From an uncultured Clostridia bacterium (GTDB taxonomy: Bacteria > Bacillota > Clostridia > TANB77 > CAG-508), in the NCBI GenBank assembly GCA_947631185.1, contig CANRKJ010000009.1:1-64000 (forward strand): a stretch of 64,000 bases of DNA, in the 5' to 3' direction. The position numbers were made by a program, and so were the translations under genes. Every line of letters starts with the position of its first letter. Positions within the stretch are counted from its first letter, which is position 1. The notes below the pieces were generated by a model. The model was not told where the DNA came from. It was given only the letters and a program-made list of their open reading frames with translations, and made no database searches. Positions 9,211 to 19,300 of the stretch are shown here, piece after piece.

Positions 9211-9242
9211 GGGTGAGTAAAATAATTTTATTCACTCTTTTA
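9211..9242 (+). terminator. Rho-independent terminator
   Basis: GGGTGAGTAAAATAATTTTATTCACTCTTTT hairpin with T-run. Confidence 0.65.
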
Positions 9243-9330
9243 CTAACTAACAGAATATATACATAAATAAAATAAGAAAGAACCAAACAAGAACAATTTT
9301 GTCCATATTTTAGTTCTCCCTTATTGTTTT

Positions 9331-10836
9331 TTATCTACCTACTTTTTTACAATATTTTTCCATCATAGCTGCAACTTCTGCTCTTGTTGCCTTTCCTTTT
9401 GGATTTAATGTTCCATTATCATTTCCTGTAATTACTCCTGCTCCTACTGCCCATTTCATTGAGTTTACTGCATAATCTGATATTTTTGATGCATCTGAAA
9501 ATTTCTTTAAATCATTTGTTGCTGATACATTTTTTCCTTTATATTTTGCATATCTATTTAATATAACTGCTAACTGCTCTCTTGTTATATTATCATTTGG
9601 TCCAAATTTTCCTGTATTATATCCAGCTACTACTCCTTTATCTGTTGCCCATTTTACTGCTTTATAATAAAATTGTTTGCTATCTTGTACATCTGGGAAT
9701 TTTGGTTTACCAGATATAGATGGTTCTCCTTCCATTCTGTAAAGAATAGTTACTAGCATTCCTCTTGTCAAATTATCTTGTGGTGCAAATGTGGTTTCAT
9801 TGTAACCTTTTATTATATTGTTATTATATACATATGATACTGCATCAAAATACCATTTTGTTATTGGAATATCTTTAAAAGGTATAGCAGATACTTTGGT
9901 ATTATCTAATATACATACTAAATTTGAATCATCAGGAGTTTTTAACCAAGCACTTCCATCTGTTCTTAAAAACAAATAATATAATTTATCATTTATACTC
10001 ATTTCTGAAACAAATTTTAAATGAGTCATCTCTCCCCCATAATGTGATAATGCAGCTGCCCAATAGTTTATTAATTCTGTGCTTCCTGTAATAGATTTAT
10101 AAGTTACAGGTACTTGATAGTCATCATAAATAAATTCAGAAAAATCTTTCTCATAATAAATTATAAAATCATTAAAATGTCTATAAAGATCATTTCCTAC
10201 AGAAAAATATGAATAACCAGCTCCAAAATAATATCCATGATCTATTTTTCCATCATAAACTTTCATTCCTACTAAATCATAAGTTTTACCATCTTTATAG
10301 TAATATAAAGAATCTATTAATTCAGTTACTCCTGTAGCAATCTTCTCTGTTTTCCAATTATTATTTTCAAAATCTATAGAATATAATTCATTATTTGTAG
10401 TTAAATATGCTGCTTTTAATGTTGAAATTCCTACATCTTTAATATTATTAAGAGTGATTGAAGTTTTATTTCCTTTATCATCAGAATTTACTACTCTTGC
10501 TTTATTACTATTTTTATAAGTATATATTGTAGGAGTATAATGCCCATAAATGTATTTGGCAATATTAGTATCTACTTTTTCCATTTTTTGTGTAGGATTA
10601 TTATAATTAAAACTATATAAATTACCACTAGCTGTTAAAACATGATCCCAATACAATACTGCCGGTTCTGTATTTGTTTTTAATGGTGGATCAAAGTATG
10701 AAACATTGGCTAATAAATTCACTTCATCATCATTAGAAATATTATCATCTGTAGCATTTACTACTGTTGATAATGAAATCAAAAACATACTAACAATTAA
10801 TAAAATACTTATTATTTTTTTATCTAAATTATTCAT
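9331..10836 (-). CDS. Secreted protein with three C-terminal SLH domains
   Basis: N-terminal signal peptide; three SLH repeats (WYFDAVSYVYNNNIIKGYNETTFAPQDNLTRGMLVTIL; FYYKAVKWATDKGVVAGYNTGKFGPNDNITREQLAVIL; YAVNSMKWAVGAGVITGNDNGTLNPKGKATRAEVAAMM). Confidence 0.92.
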   Translation of the reverse strand: MNNLDKKIISILLIVSMFLISLSTVVNATDDNISNDDEVNLLANVSYFDPPLKTNTEPAVLYWDHVLTASGNLYSFNYNNPTQKMEKVDTNIAKYIYGHYTPTIYTYKNSNKARVVNSDDKGNKTSITLNNIKDVGISTLKAAYLTTNNELYSIDFENNNWKTEKIATGVTELIDSLYYYKDGKTYDLVGMKVYDGKIDHGYYFGAGYSYFSVGNDLYRHFNDFIIYYEKDFSEFIYDDYQVPVTYKSITGSTELINYWAAALSHYGGEMTHLKFVSEMSINDKLYYLFLRTDGSAWLKTPDDSNLVCILDNTKVSAIPFKDIPITKWYFDAVSYVYNNNIIKGYNETTFAPQDNLTRGMLVTILYRMEGEPSISGKPKFPDVQDSKQFYYKAVKWATDKGVVAGYNTGKFGPNDNITREQLAVILNRYAKYKGKNVSATNDLKKFSDASKISDYAVNSMKWAVGAGVITGNDNGTLNPKGKATRAEVAAMMEKYCKKVGR

Positions 10837-10938
10837 AAAAAAAACCCCCTTTATGTGCAAATTATATATATTTTTTAATTTATTGTCAAGCTATAAAACA
10901 TTCTTATTTATCATATAATATATTAGTTTCTATCTTTT

Positions 10939-11182
10939 ACGGGCGCCCGATGAATGCCCCTACATTATATATTTAAATTTTATTTTTTATGTTTTGCGGG
11001 CGTCCGATGAACGCCCCTACATTATATATTTAAATTTTATTTTTTATGTTTTGCGGGCGTCCGATGAACGCCCCTACATTATATATTTAAATTTTATTTT
11101 TTATGTTTTGCGGGCGTCCGATGAACGCCCCTACATTATATATCTAAATTTTATTTATTCATATTTTGCGGGCGCCCGATGA
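10939..11182. repeat. Tandem hairpin repeat array, ~57-bp period, about 5 units
   Basis: Core GGGCG(C/T)CCGATGAA(C/T)GCCCCTAC at ~10941, 10998, 11055, 11112 and 11170 with near-identical AT-rich linkers. Confidence 0.9.
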
Positions 11183-11371
11183 GAGGCTGTTGAAAAAGTG
11201 CAAATTTTTTGTAAAAATTATGTTTACCAAAACTGAATCCCTATTTTATTCAAAAATGTCATATAAAGTGGAGATAAATTTATAATTTTATATTAAATCT
11301 AAAGCAAAAGTGGGGATAAAAAATTTGTACTTTTTGTAAAATTTAAAATAATCGACTTTTTCAACAGCCTC
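11183..11371. mobile_element. MITE-like element, copy 1 (189 bp)
   Basis: 17-bp perfect TIRs GAGGCTGTTGAAAAAGT...ACTTTTTCAACAGCCTC; flanks CCCGATGA / CCCAATGA (8 bp, one mismatch); no ORF. Confidence 0.88.
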
Positions 11372-11440
11372 CCCAATGAACGCCCCTACATTATTTAAAT
11401 TTTATTTTTTATGTTTTGCGGGCGCCCGATGAGCGCCAAT
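11372..11440. repeat. Continuation of hairpin repeat array after MITE
   Basis: CCCAATGAACGCCCCTACATTATTTAAATTTTATTTTTTATGTTTTGCGGGCGCCCGATGAGCGCC. Confidence 0.85.
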
Positions 11441-11551
11441 AATATTCTTCATCATATTATTTTATTTCAACCATAATATATTTCCTTTATTATTTTTTAA
11501 GATATTCATATACTTTATATAAATCAAATTTCATATCATTTACAACTCATT

Positions 11552-12736
11552 TTAGATAAAAAATTTCTCTATAATTTTTGGCAATTCTTCTACTGAATTT
11601 ATATAATATTTTGTTTCCAAATTATCTCCAAATCCGTATCTTGCCTGAATAAAAGGAATATTAGCTTCATTTGAAGCTTCCATATCTTTTTTTGTATCTC
11701 CAACATAAACTGCTTTTTCTATGTCATAATCTAAAATAACTTTTTTTATACCATCAGCTTTGGATATATTTAATTGACTTGCTGCAATATAATCTGTAAA
11801 ATATTTTGACAAACCAGAAGTTATAAAAAAAGCTTCTATATATTCTTTATGACCTGTATTACTTACTATAAATAGTTGATATTTTTCAATTAATTTCTTT
11901 AAAACGTTTTCTAAATTTGTATATATATTTCCTCCATGTTCTCTTATATTTCTAATAGTAACTGCTGAAATTTCATTCATAAGTTCCAAAGATTCTTCGA
12001 GTTCTAAATATGGAAAATATAATTTTGCAACTTCAAATTTATTAAGACCAAATACACTGCGAATAGTATTTATATTCACTTCTTTTAGATTATGTTTTTT
12101 TATAACCTCATTAACACTTTTATAAGTTTCATCTGTTACTTCCCATAGGGTTCCATCTAAATCAAAGATTATTGCATCTTTTTTATTAGTTATTAATTCT
12201 ATAACTTTCGGTAATTTTACTAAACCACTCTTTTTTCCCATATGTCCTATGTCTTTCATTGGTATAGAAACAGAGTTTATGTCTTTACAAAATTGTTCCA
12301 ATAGCTCAAGTGGCACTAAATGATCGCTATCACTATATATAGAAAATCTAATTTTTATTAATTCTTTTGCATTATTTAATTCTTCGTCTGTTAAAATTGT
12401 TAATTTTACTTTTTCATTTAATACATCTTTTCCTTTATTAAAGAATTCTTTAGAAAAACCTGCTAAACTTATATAAGTACCAATTTTAAATTTATTTTTA
12501 GATATATATTTTAAAAACATAGGATTTCCAATTGAATGAGCTACTACAATTAAATCTTCACTAAAACACTCTCTATATTTTTCAAAAACTTCAAAATAAC
12601 CTTCTACAGTTATATTTTCTCTAATTGGGAAATCTGGCATTATTACATTATAATTTAACTTTTCTAATTCTTCTTTAAAATATTTAAATATTTCTGGTAA
12701 TCCATTAAAACCATGAATCAATAAAATATTTTTCAT
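11552..12736 (-). CDS. Fusion: RBBP9/YdeN-like alpha/beta hydrolase + HAD-superfamily phosphatase
   Basis: N-terminus KNILLIHGFNG...VVAHSIGNPMFLKYI...DSDHLVPLE...IGHMGKKSG; C-terminus IIFDLDGTLWE...IVSNTGHKEY...YVGDTKKDMEASNEANIPFI. Confidence 0.85.
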   Translation of the reverse strand: MKNILLIHGFNGLPEIFKYFKEELEKLNYNVIMPDFPIRENITVEGYFEVFEKYRECFSEDLIVVAHSIGNPMFLKYISKNKFKIGTYISLAGFSKEFFNKGKDVLNEKVKLTILTDEELNNAKELIKIRFSIYSDSDHLVPLELLEQFCKDINSVSIPMKDIGHMGKKSGLVKLPKVIELITNKKDAIIFDLDGTLWEVTDETYKSVNEVIKKHNLKEVNINTIRSVFGLNKFEVAKLYFPYLELEESLELMNEISAVTIRNIREHGGNIYTNLENVLKKLIEKYQLFIVSNTGHKEYIEAFFITSGLSKYFTDYIAASQLNISKADGIKKVILDYDIEKAVYVGDTKKDMEASNEANIPFIQARYGFGDNLETKYYINSVEELPKIIEKFFI

Positions 12737-12792
12737 TTTTATCTCCTCTTTTAAAATTTTTTAATATATGTCTTTTTCAAGAAAAATTATGT

Positions 12793-14193
12793 TTAATTAA
12801 TTAACTCTTCTGTTGGTTTATAATTTTTAAAAGCTTCATTAATAGCTTTTTCTTTTTCTTCTTCTGAAAAACTATTTAAAAATTTTGTCTCAGGCATTGT
12901 AAATTCATTAGTTTTATATCCATAATCTGATAATTCATAAGCAGTACCTGATTCGATTGAATTTGACTTTTCTTCAAATCCATTTTTAGTTGAAATCTCG
13001 ACTATTGCTGTATCATATGAAACACCTTTATGTACTGCCTCATAAGCATAATCGTCTGTATCTTTATTATATCCTACTTTTATATATGGACCTGACCATA
13101 ACTCATAAACTTCTTCTACATTATTATTTTTGATTCCAAAAATCAAATAAGGTTTATTTGCTCTAGGTCCACCTTCCATACCATCTTGATATATTAGTTC
13201 AGGAACTCCATCAGTATTTAAATCTAAAAAACTAATTGAAGGTTCGTAATACATTACATTAAATTCTTGTAAATTATTATTTAAAATATACTCTTTATAA
13301 ATTTTTTTCCATTGTACATCATTATCAGATGTGTTAGATACTTCTTTAACTTCATCTTTCTTTAATTTATTAAATTTTACTAAAGTCCATTTTCCATTTA
13401 TTTTTACCCAAGCATTTTCATTATGAATATTTTGTGCTTCTTCAAATTCAGAATCAATTACTTTTTCGTTTTTCTCGTTTATGAAAAAGTATTTACCATC
13501 TTTTGATACAGCAGAATAACCATCAGCTAATAAAGTCGCAGAATCATAAGTAGGTTCAATAACTATTTTTCCATTAGTTACATCAAAAAATCCATATTTT
13601 TCATTATCAATTGAACATGGAGCAAGTGTAGTACCTAATTCCTTAAAATCTTTTATAGTATTTGATTGATCAAAACTGCCAAGATATGGATCATATTCAT
13701 ATACTTCAGTATAAATTTCATCTTTTTCAGGATTATAGTAAAATTCGCTTCCTCCACCATGCCCACTAATTGAAACTTCTGTTACTGTATAATCATCAAA
13801 ATCTATTTTATAATGTTTTTCTCCAATATAACCATATATGTAATCATCATCCATATTATCCAAACAATTATCAAAAAAATCATATTTAGGTTCTATAACT
13901 ACTTTTCCTGTTGTGTTGCTAATTAATCCATACTTTTCTTTAAATTTTATAACAGAAATTTCATCTCTATATTTTTTTGGATAAACAGTAAAATACATTG
14001 ATATAGGTTCTTGTAATTCCATTATTTCTGCACCTTCATATGTTTCATCAAGAGTTGTTATAACAGAATATAAAGATTTTTCTTCATCATTTTCTTCTTT
14101 AATATCTTCTTTCTTTTTTTCGCAACCTGTTAATGAAAATAAAATTATTATAAGTAGAGATATAACGCCTAAATTTAAAAATTTCTTTTTCAT
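12793..14193 (-). CDS. Lipoprotein with WG-type repeats
   Basis: Lipobox FSLTGC; repeats KYGLISNTTGKVVIEPKYD, KYGFFDVTNGKIVIEPTYD, KYFFINEKNEKVIDSEFEE, GKWTLVKF. Confidence 0.8.
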   Translation of the reverse strand: MKKKFLNLGVISLLIIILFSLTGCEKKKEDIKEENDEEKSLYSVITTLDETYEGAEIMELQEPISMYFTVYPKKYRDEISVIKFKEKYGLISNTTGKVVIEPKYDFFDNCLDNMDDDYIYGYIGEKHYKIDFDDYTVTEVSISGHGGGSEFYYNPEKDEIYTEVYEYDPYLGSFDQSNTIKDFKELGTTLAPCSIDNEKYGFFDVTNGKIVIEPTYDSATLLADGYSAVSKDGKYFFINEKNEKVIDSEFEEAQNIHNENAWVKINGKWTLVKFNKLKKDEVKEVSNTSDNDVQWKKIYKEYILNNNLQEFNVMYYEPSISFLDLNTDGVPELIYQDGMEGGPRANKPYLIFGIKNNNVEEVYELWSGPYIKVGYNKDTDDYAYEAVHKGVSYDTAIVEISTKNGFEEKSNSIESGTAYELSDYGYKTNEFTMPETKFLNSFSEEEKEKAINEAFKNYKPTEELIN

Positions 14194-14362
14194 ATTTAAA
14201 CACTCATTCCTTCCTAAATCACAAATATGGTTTGTAATTGTTTTTTTACCTTTTCCTCTATAAAAAATCTCAAAAGAATTATACTATAAATAAAAAAAAA
14301 TGTATAGATTTTCAAATAAAAATTTAAAATCCATTCATTATAAAAAAAGCCAATATTTATAT

Positions 14363-14377
14363 GCGGGCGCCCAATGA
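14363..14377. repeat. Hairpin repeat core interrupted by MITE (left part)
   Basis: GCGGGCGCCCAATGA directly abutting the MITE. Confidence 0.8.
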
Positions 14378-14566
14378 GAGGCTGTTGAAAAAGTGCAAAT
14401 TTTTTGTAAAAATTATGTTTACCAAAACTGAATCCCTATTTTATTCAAAAATGTCATATAAAGTGGAGATAAATTTATAATTTTATATTAAATCTAAAGC
14501 AAAAGTGGGGATAAAAAAATTGTACTTTTTGTAAAATTTAAAATAATCGACTTTTTCAACAGCCTC
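14378..14566. mobile_element. MITE-like element, copy 2 (189 bp)
   Basis: By eye nearly identical to 11183-11371 with the same TIRs; perfect 8-bp direct repeat CCCAATGA at 14370-14377 and 14567-14574. Confidence 0.9.
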
Positions 14567-14700
14567 CCCAATGAGCGCCCCTACATTATATATTTGAATT
14601 TTAATTATTTATGTTTTGCGGGCGTCCGATGAACGCCACTACATTATATAATTAAATTTTATTTACTAATGTTTTGCGGGTATCGGATGTGTGCCAATAC
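14567..14700. repeat. Hairpin repeats, decaying units
   Basis: CCCAATGAGCGCCCCTAC, GCGGGCGTCCGATGAACGCCACTAC, GCGGGTATCGGATGTGTGCCAATAC. Confidence 0.75.
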
Positions 14701-14715
14701 ATTTTATATAATCAA

Positions 14716-14762
14716 TAAAAAAACTCACTCTTACGAGTGAGAAAGGTACACCTTTTTTCCTG
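14716..14762 (-). terminator. Terminator of orphan gene 14768-15079
   Basis: Hairpins CTCACTCTTACGAGTGAG and AAGGTACACCTT flanked by A/T runs. Confidence 0.7.
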
Positions 14763-14767
14763 CTACA

Positions 14768-15079
14768 TCAGAAACCAAGAGTTTTCAGTAAAGCTACCTC
14801 TTCTGTGTAGGTAGCCCAAAATACCGTTCTAGGAATTAGCTCCTCATAGTCTTTTGATTCGTCATCTACAAGGAAGTAGCACTTCCGATTAGAAACCTCA
14901 TCGGAAAAATCTGTTTCCAGATGCAAACCATCAGGGATAACCAACTGATGAAGAGCACCCTCGTCAAAAACGATGCTTCCATCAAGTGTAACCCACGGAT
15001 TAACCGTGAAAATTCTTGAAACATGGAACTCGTTAATGTCGATAAACCTTTGGACCTTTTCATTGAATGTTGTAGCCAT
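14768..15079 (-). CDS. Hypothetical protein, compositional outlier
   Basis: MATTFNEKVQRFIDINEFHVSRIF...; AGGAGG just upstream; visibly higher GC than neighbours. Confidence 0.7.
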   Translation of the reverse strand: MATTFNEKVQRFIDINEFHVSRIFTVNPWVTLDGSIVFDEGALHQLVIPDGLHLETDFSDEVSNRKCYFLVDDESKDYEELIPRTVFWATYTEEVALLKTLGF

Positions 15080-15167
15080 TTTATTTTCCCTCCTAAAAAT
15101 TATTTTACATTTGGTTGACACAGACTACAATGAAAAACTGAGTAAAAATAAAAGTTTTTCAACATTT

Positions 15168-15196
15168 ATTATACCATAAAAAGCCTAAGCTGTCAA
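15168..15196 (-). promoter_or_regulatory. Consensus sigma-A-type promoter
   Basis: Minus strand TTGACA-17 nt-TATAAT (-35 at 15191-15196, -10 at 15168-15173). Confidence 0.8.
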
Positions 15197-15245
15197 AAAA
15201 TCATGCCTTAAGAAATATTTCATTTATATATTATTTTTATATTTA

Positions 15246-15695
15246 TTACCAACCATATTCACTATATTTGATATTATCTTTATAGTTTTGTATTGCTATA
15301 ATTCTATCATCAACAATATTAGAAGGTAAATCATTTATATTAATCCATTTTAATTCTTCATTTTTTTGAGGTTCATTAATAATGGGTTCCCCCATCCATT
15401 TATTTGCTTTAAAATATCCATTGTAATAAATATATCCATTTGAGTTTTTATGTATCATACAAACAAATTCTAAATCTTCTTCTTTTATATCTATATTAAG
15501 TTCTTCTTTTGCTTCTCTGCACATTGCATGTTTCATTGATTCATTTGCATCTACATGTCCTGAAGCAGACAAATCATAAAAACCATCACAATATCCTGTA
15601 TTCTTTCTTTTTTGAAATAAAATTTCTTCATCATTTCCATTTTTTCTTGTTAATAACAACATTACTGCCGAAAAACTTTTAAATCTTTCACTCAT
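15246..15695 (-). CDS. NUDIX hydrolase
   Basis: Nudix box SGHVDANESMKHAMCREAKEELNI. Confidence 0.9.
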   Translation of the reverse strand: MSERFKSFSAVMLLLTRKNGNDEEILFQKRKNTGYCDGFYDLSASGHVDANESMKHAMCREAKEELNIDIKEEDLEFVCMIHKNSNGYIYYNGYFKANKWMGEPIINEPQKNEELKWININDLPSNIVDDRIIAIQNYKDNIKYSEYGW

Positions 15696-15725
15696 TCTTA
15701 ATTCTCCTTTTTTTGCTATAATTAA

Positions 15726-16184
15726 TTATCCATTTAAAAGGTACACACTAAAATTCAAATATGATGCAAATAAAATCCAAATTAAATATGGTATTTGTAG
15801 CAATCCAGATAATTTATTTTTATTATAAAATATTTCAATCATTTTAGCAACCAAAATAACTAAAAATACAAGCCATATAAAAGAAAATAATCTCCATTTA
15901 AATACAAAGAAAAATATAGACCACAATGCATTAACTGCTAGTTGAAGATAATATATAAAATTTGTTTTTCTATCAATTAATCCTTTGCTTTTTAAAATTC
16001 CATATGATACACCCATTAATATGTATAAAATAGTCCACACAATAGGAAATACAATACTTGGTGGAGAAAAAATTGGTTTTTGTAGACTATTGTAATCTAT
16101 AAATTTAGAAATAATAACTCCAACTATTCCTCCAACAATAACTGGAACCAGTATTGATTTAATATAAATTTTTACTTTATTCAT
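15726..16184 (-). CDS. tspO: TspO/MBR family protein
   Basis: Five-TM protein with LQKPIFSPPSIVFPIVWTILYILMGVSYG and NALWSIFFFVFKWRLFS. Confidence 0.88.
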   Translation of the reverse strand: MNKVKIYIKSILVPVIVGGIVGVIISKFIDYNSLQKPIFSPPSIVFPIVWTILYILMGVSYGILKSKGLIDRKTNFIYYLQLAVNALWSIFFFVFKWRLFSFIWLVFLVILVAKMIEIFYNKNKLSGLLQIPYLIWILFASYLNFSVYLLNG

Positions 16185-16264
16185 AATCTTACACCCCTAT
16201 ATAATTATATTAAATATGGGTATATATAGAACTTTTTATATTATAGGAAATTTTCCTCAAATTA

Positions 16265-16300
16265 AGATATGAGCTTATTATTTTTTATAAGCTCATATCT
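16265..16300. terminator. Strong hairpin downstream of MMPL gene
   Basis: AGATATGAGCTTAT-loop-ATAAGCTCATATCT. Confidence 0.6.
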
Positions 16301-16304
16301 TTCA

Positions 16305-19300
16305 CTACATATTCTTTGATTTTTTATAAATTATTTTATCACATATTGCAATTACAGAAGGTAATAAAAATAAAATTAAAATGGTTGAACAAATTGTTCC
16401 TTCAGAAATTGTTTTACATATCTGTGATGTGATAGCTGAAGAAAAATGTCCCACAATCAATGTAACTATTATCAATATCGATGCAGATGTGCCTATTGTA
16501 TGAATAGACTTATTATAAGAATTTATAACTGCATCTTTTATCTTCATTGTTCTTCTATGTTCAATATAATATGAAGTATATAAAATTGCATAATCTATTG
16601 TTGCTCCCATTAAAATACTTTGAACAATTAGAAGTGCTATAAAGTAGACCCCTTCTCCAGAAAAAGATAATATTCCCATTGTCATATATACTGCACATTG
16701 TATAGTTAATACTAAAATTATAGGAATAATTATTGATTTAAATGTTATAGCTACAACAATAAAAATTAATATCATTGTAAGAATAGTAATAAAATTCAAC
16801 TCTCCACCAAAACTTTTGCTCATTTCATAAGCCATTACAGAATTTCCTGCTATATAAACTTTATCTCCAAATTTATCTTTCAATTTTTTTATAAAATCAA
16901 ATGTTTCCTCTGATTCTGGATCAAATTTTGTATTTATAACAATTCTTGAATAATTTTCTCCTATCAATAATTTTTTAGAATCTGATATTTTTTCTTTTGC
17001 ATCAATAATATCTTTCCTCATATCCTCTTCAATAAAATCATCAAATCTACTATCTTTTAATATTGTATCATTTAAATAATTTATAAATTTTTCTACAGTA
17101 AGAGTCCAATTATTGTTATATTCATTGTTACTACCATAATAAATATATACTAACTCAACCATATCTTTATCTAAATCATCAGCTAAATTACTTAAAATAG
17201 CGAAAATTTCTTCTTTTGAATATTTAGTTTTATTCAAACTTGCATTTATAATTCCATTTATAGTATTTACTTCGCTTTTTGCTTCATCTGTAAAATTATT
17301 AGCATACTCAACATTCTTAATTACATCATTGGCTAAAAAATTAACAAAATCTTTTGTTGACATAGTAGGATTAACATTTACATATTTTGTATAATATAAT
17401 CCATACAATAATTTTAAGTCTGATTCATTTATATCCAATAAATTGCTAAGTTCGCTACTATTATACTTCTTATTATTTATTACCCCATTTATAACAGATT
17501 GAACTAAGTTTAAATCTTTAATCATATTTTGATTTAAACTTCCTGATAAAGTAGCATCATTTTTATGACTTAATATAAAATTAACCATTTCTTGTGGAGT
17601 TAACTCTAAACTACTATTATTTATTGTATATAATGTATATATGTTTTTACTACTAGAACTATCAATCCCAATAAATTGAGCTAATTCATTATAAGAATAA
17701 GATTGATTATTCATAGAGCTAGACATAATATTAAAACTTAATTGTAATTGAGTTAAAGAACTTGCATCAATAGAACTGCTAATATTCTCATTATCCTTAT
17801 TTTCTATAATCAATTTCACAAAATCGAAAGGTGTAATATTCCAGCTTCCTGTATTATTTTGAACCATATCTGTTAGTGCATATAATTGACTTATTTGATT
17901 TAAATTCATACTAAGTAATTTAGACATTTCAGATTCTGAATATTGAATTTTATTCTGAGAAACACTATCATCAATTATTAGTTTTAAAAGTTTCAAATTA
18001 TTCATATTTTTTTCATCTATAATTAAAGCTGGCTCATCTTTACTATCTTTAGTAGTTGATAAATTACTTATTATTAAATTTAAAAAGTCTTGAGGAGAAA
18101 TAGCATAATTATCTGGAAGCCCCATGTACAAATATATATTTGAAACAAGTCCTGGACTTACATTATCAAAAATTGCAGATAGTGAGTTTTTATCCATTTT
18201 TGTAGTATTAATGTTTTTTTCATTTTTTGCAAAAAATGCTAAATTCTCTAAACTACTTATATCTGTACCCTCTAAATATTTTGTATTATTTTTAATATAT
18301 ACAATATTATTTATAAACTCAGAAATACTCATCTTTTTTCCATAATCTATATTACTATATTTTAAAAATAATAACTGCTTTACTGAATTTTCATCTATTT
18401 TAAATAAATTAAATAACTCAGAAGAATTCATATTTTTAGTTATAATATTTAAGTTACTGAAAGTATTTAACAGATTTATACTGTTTATAGTTTGATTATC
18501 AAATAAATTTGTATATTCTGGATTTTTCAACACATCATTTAAAACAAAATCTGAAAATTCGTGAAGAGTAAGTTTTGTTTGTATTTCATTTAAACTAATA
18601 TAATATTTATAAAGTGAATCAACAATATTTTTATCGATACCAAATAATACAGCTATTTCATCACTTCTCATTTTCTTTTGAATAATTGATGAATTAGTAA
18701 AATTTGACAATTTTTTTATATTTGCTCTTTGAGTATTATCAATTTTACTAGAATACTTATTATTTGTTAAAACATCGTTATTCATGAAATTTATAAATTC
18801 ATTTAGACTAATTTGTACATTATTATTTTTAGAATTGTAATAAACTAATATATCGTCAATACTCTCTTTATCTATCCCAAGAATATTTGATAATTCACTT
18901 GAAGTTAATGGTTTACTAAATAAAGTTTCATTTGTAAAGTTTTCTAATTTATCTACATTATTTTTAATATCTTCATCTATATGTTCACTCATCTCTTTAT
19001 TATTGTAAACATCATTTTTTATAAATGAAACAAAATCACCAAAAGTAATTCGATTATTTTCATTTTGATTATAATAATTATAATACAAAATTTGCAATAA
19101 ATAATCTTCAATAGTTACATCTGCTCCCAAATCTTTTAATTTATCATTTAATTCGTTATATTTTAATTCTTGATTAATAGTATTTCCATAACCTAATACT
19201 TCTTTAACTTTATCAACATCTTCTATATCACTCAATTTTTTTGCAATATTTTCTTCATCTTCATTTTTATAAACAATTGCAATCTGATTATCTTCTTTAA

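Noticed and set aside
10994-11182. ORF 62 aa (RASDERPYIIYLNFIFYVL repeated)
   Set aside because: Product of the 57-bp (19-codon) tandem repeat staying in frame; no coding evidence.
10939-11440. Possible CRISPR array
   Set aside because: The linkers between hairpin cores are themselves near-identical, cores are imperfect, and no cas genes are present; these are tandem hairpin repeats.
14866-15063. Alternative ORFs overlapping the orphan gene 14768-15079
   Set aside because: Out of frame with the RBS- and promoter-supported ATG at 15079.
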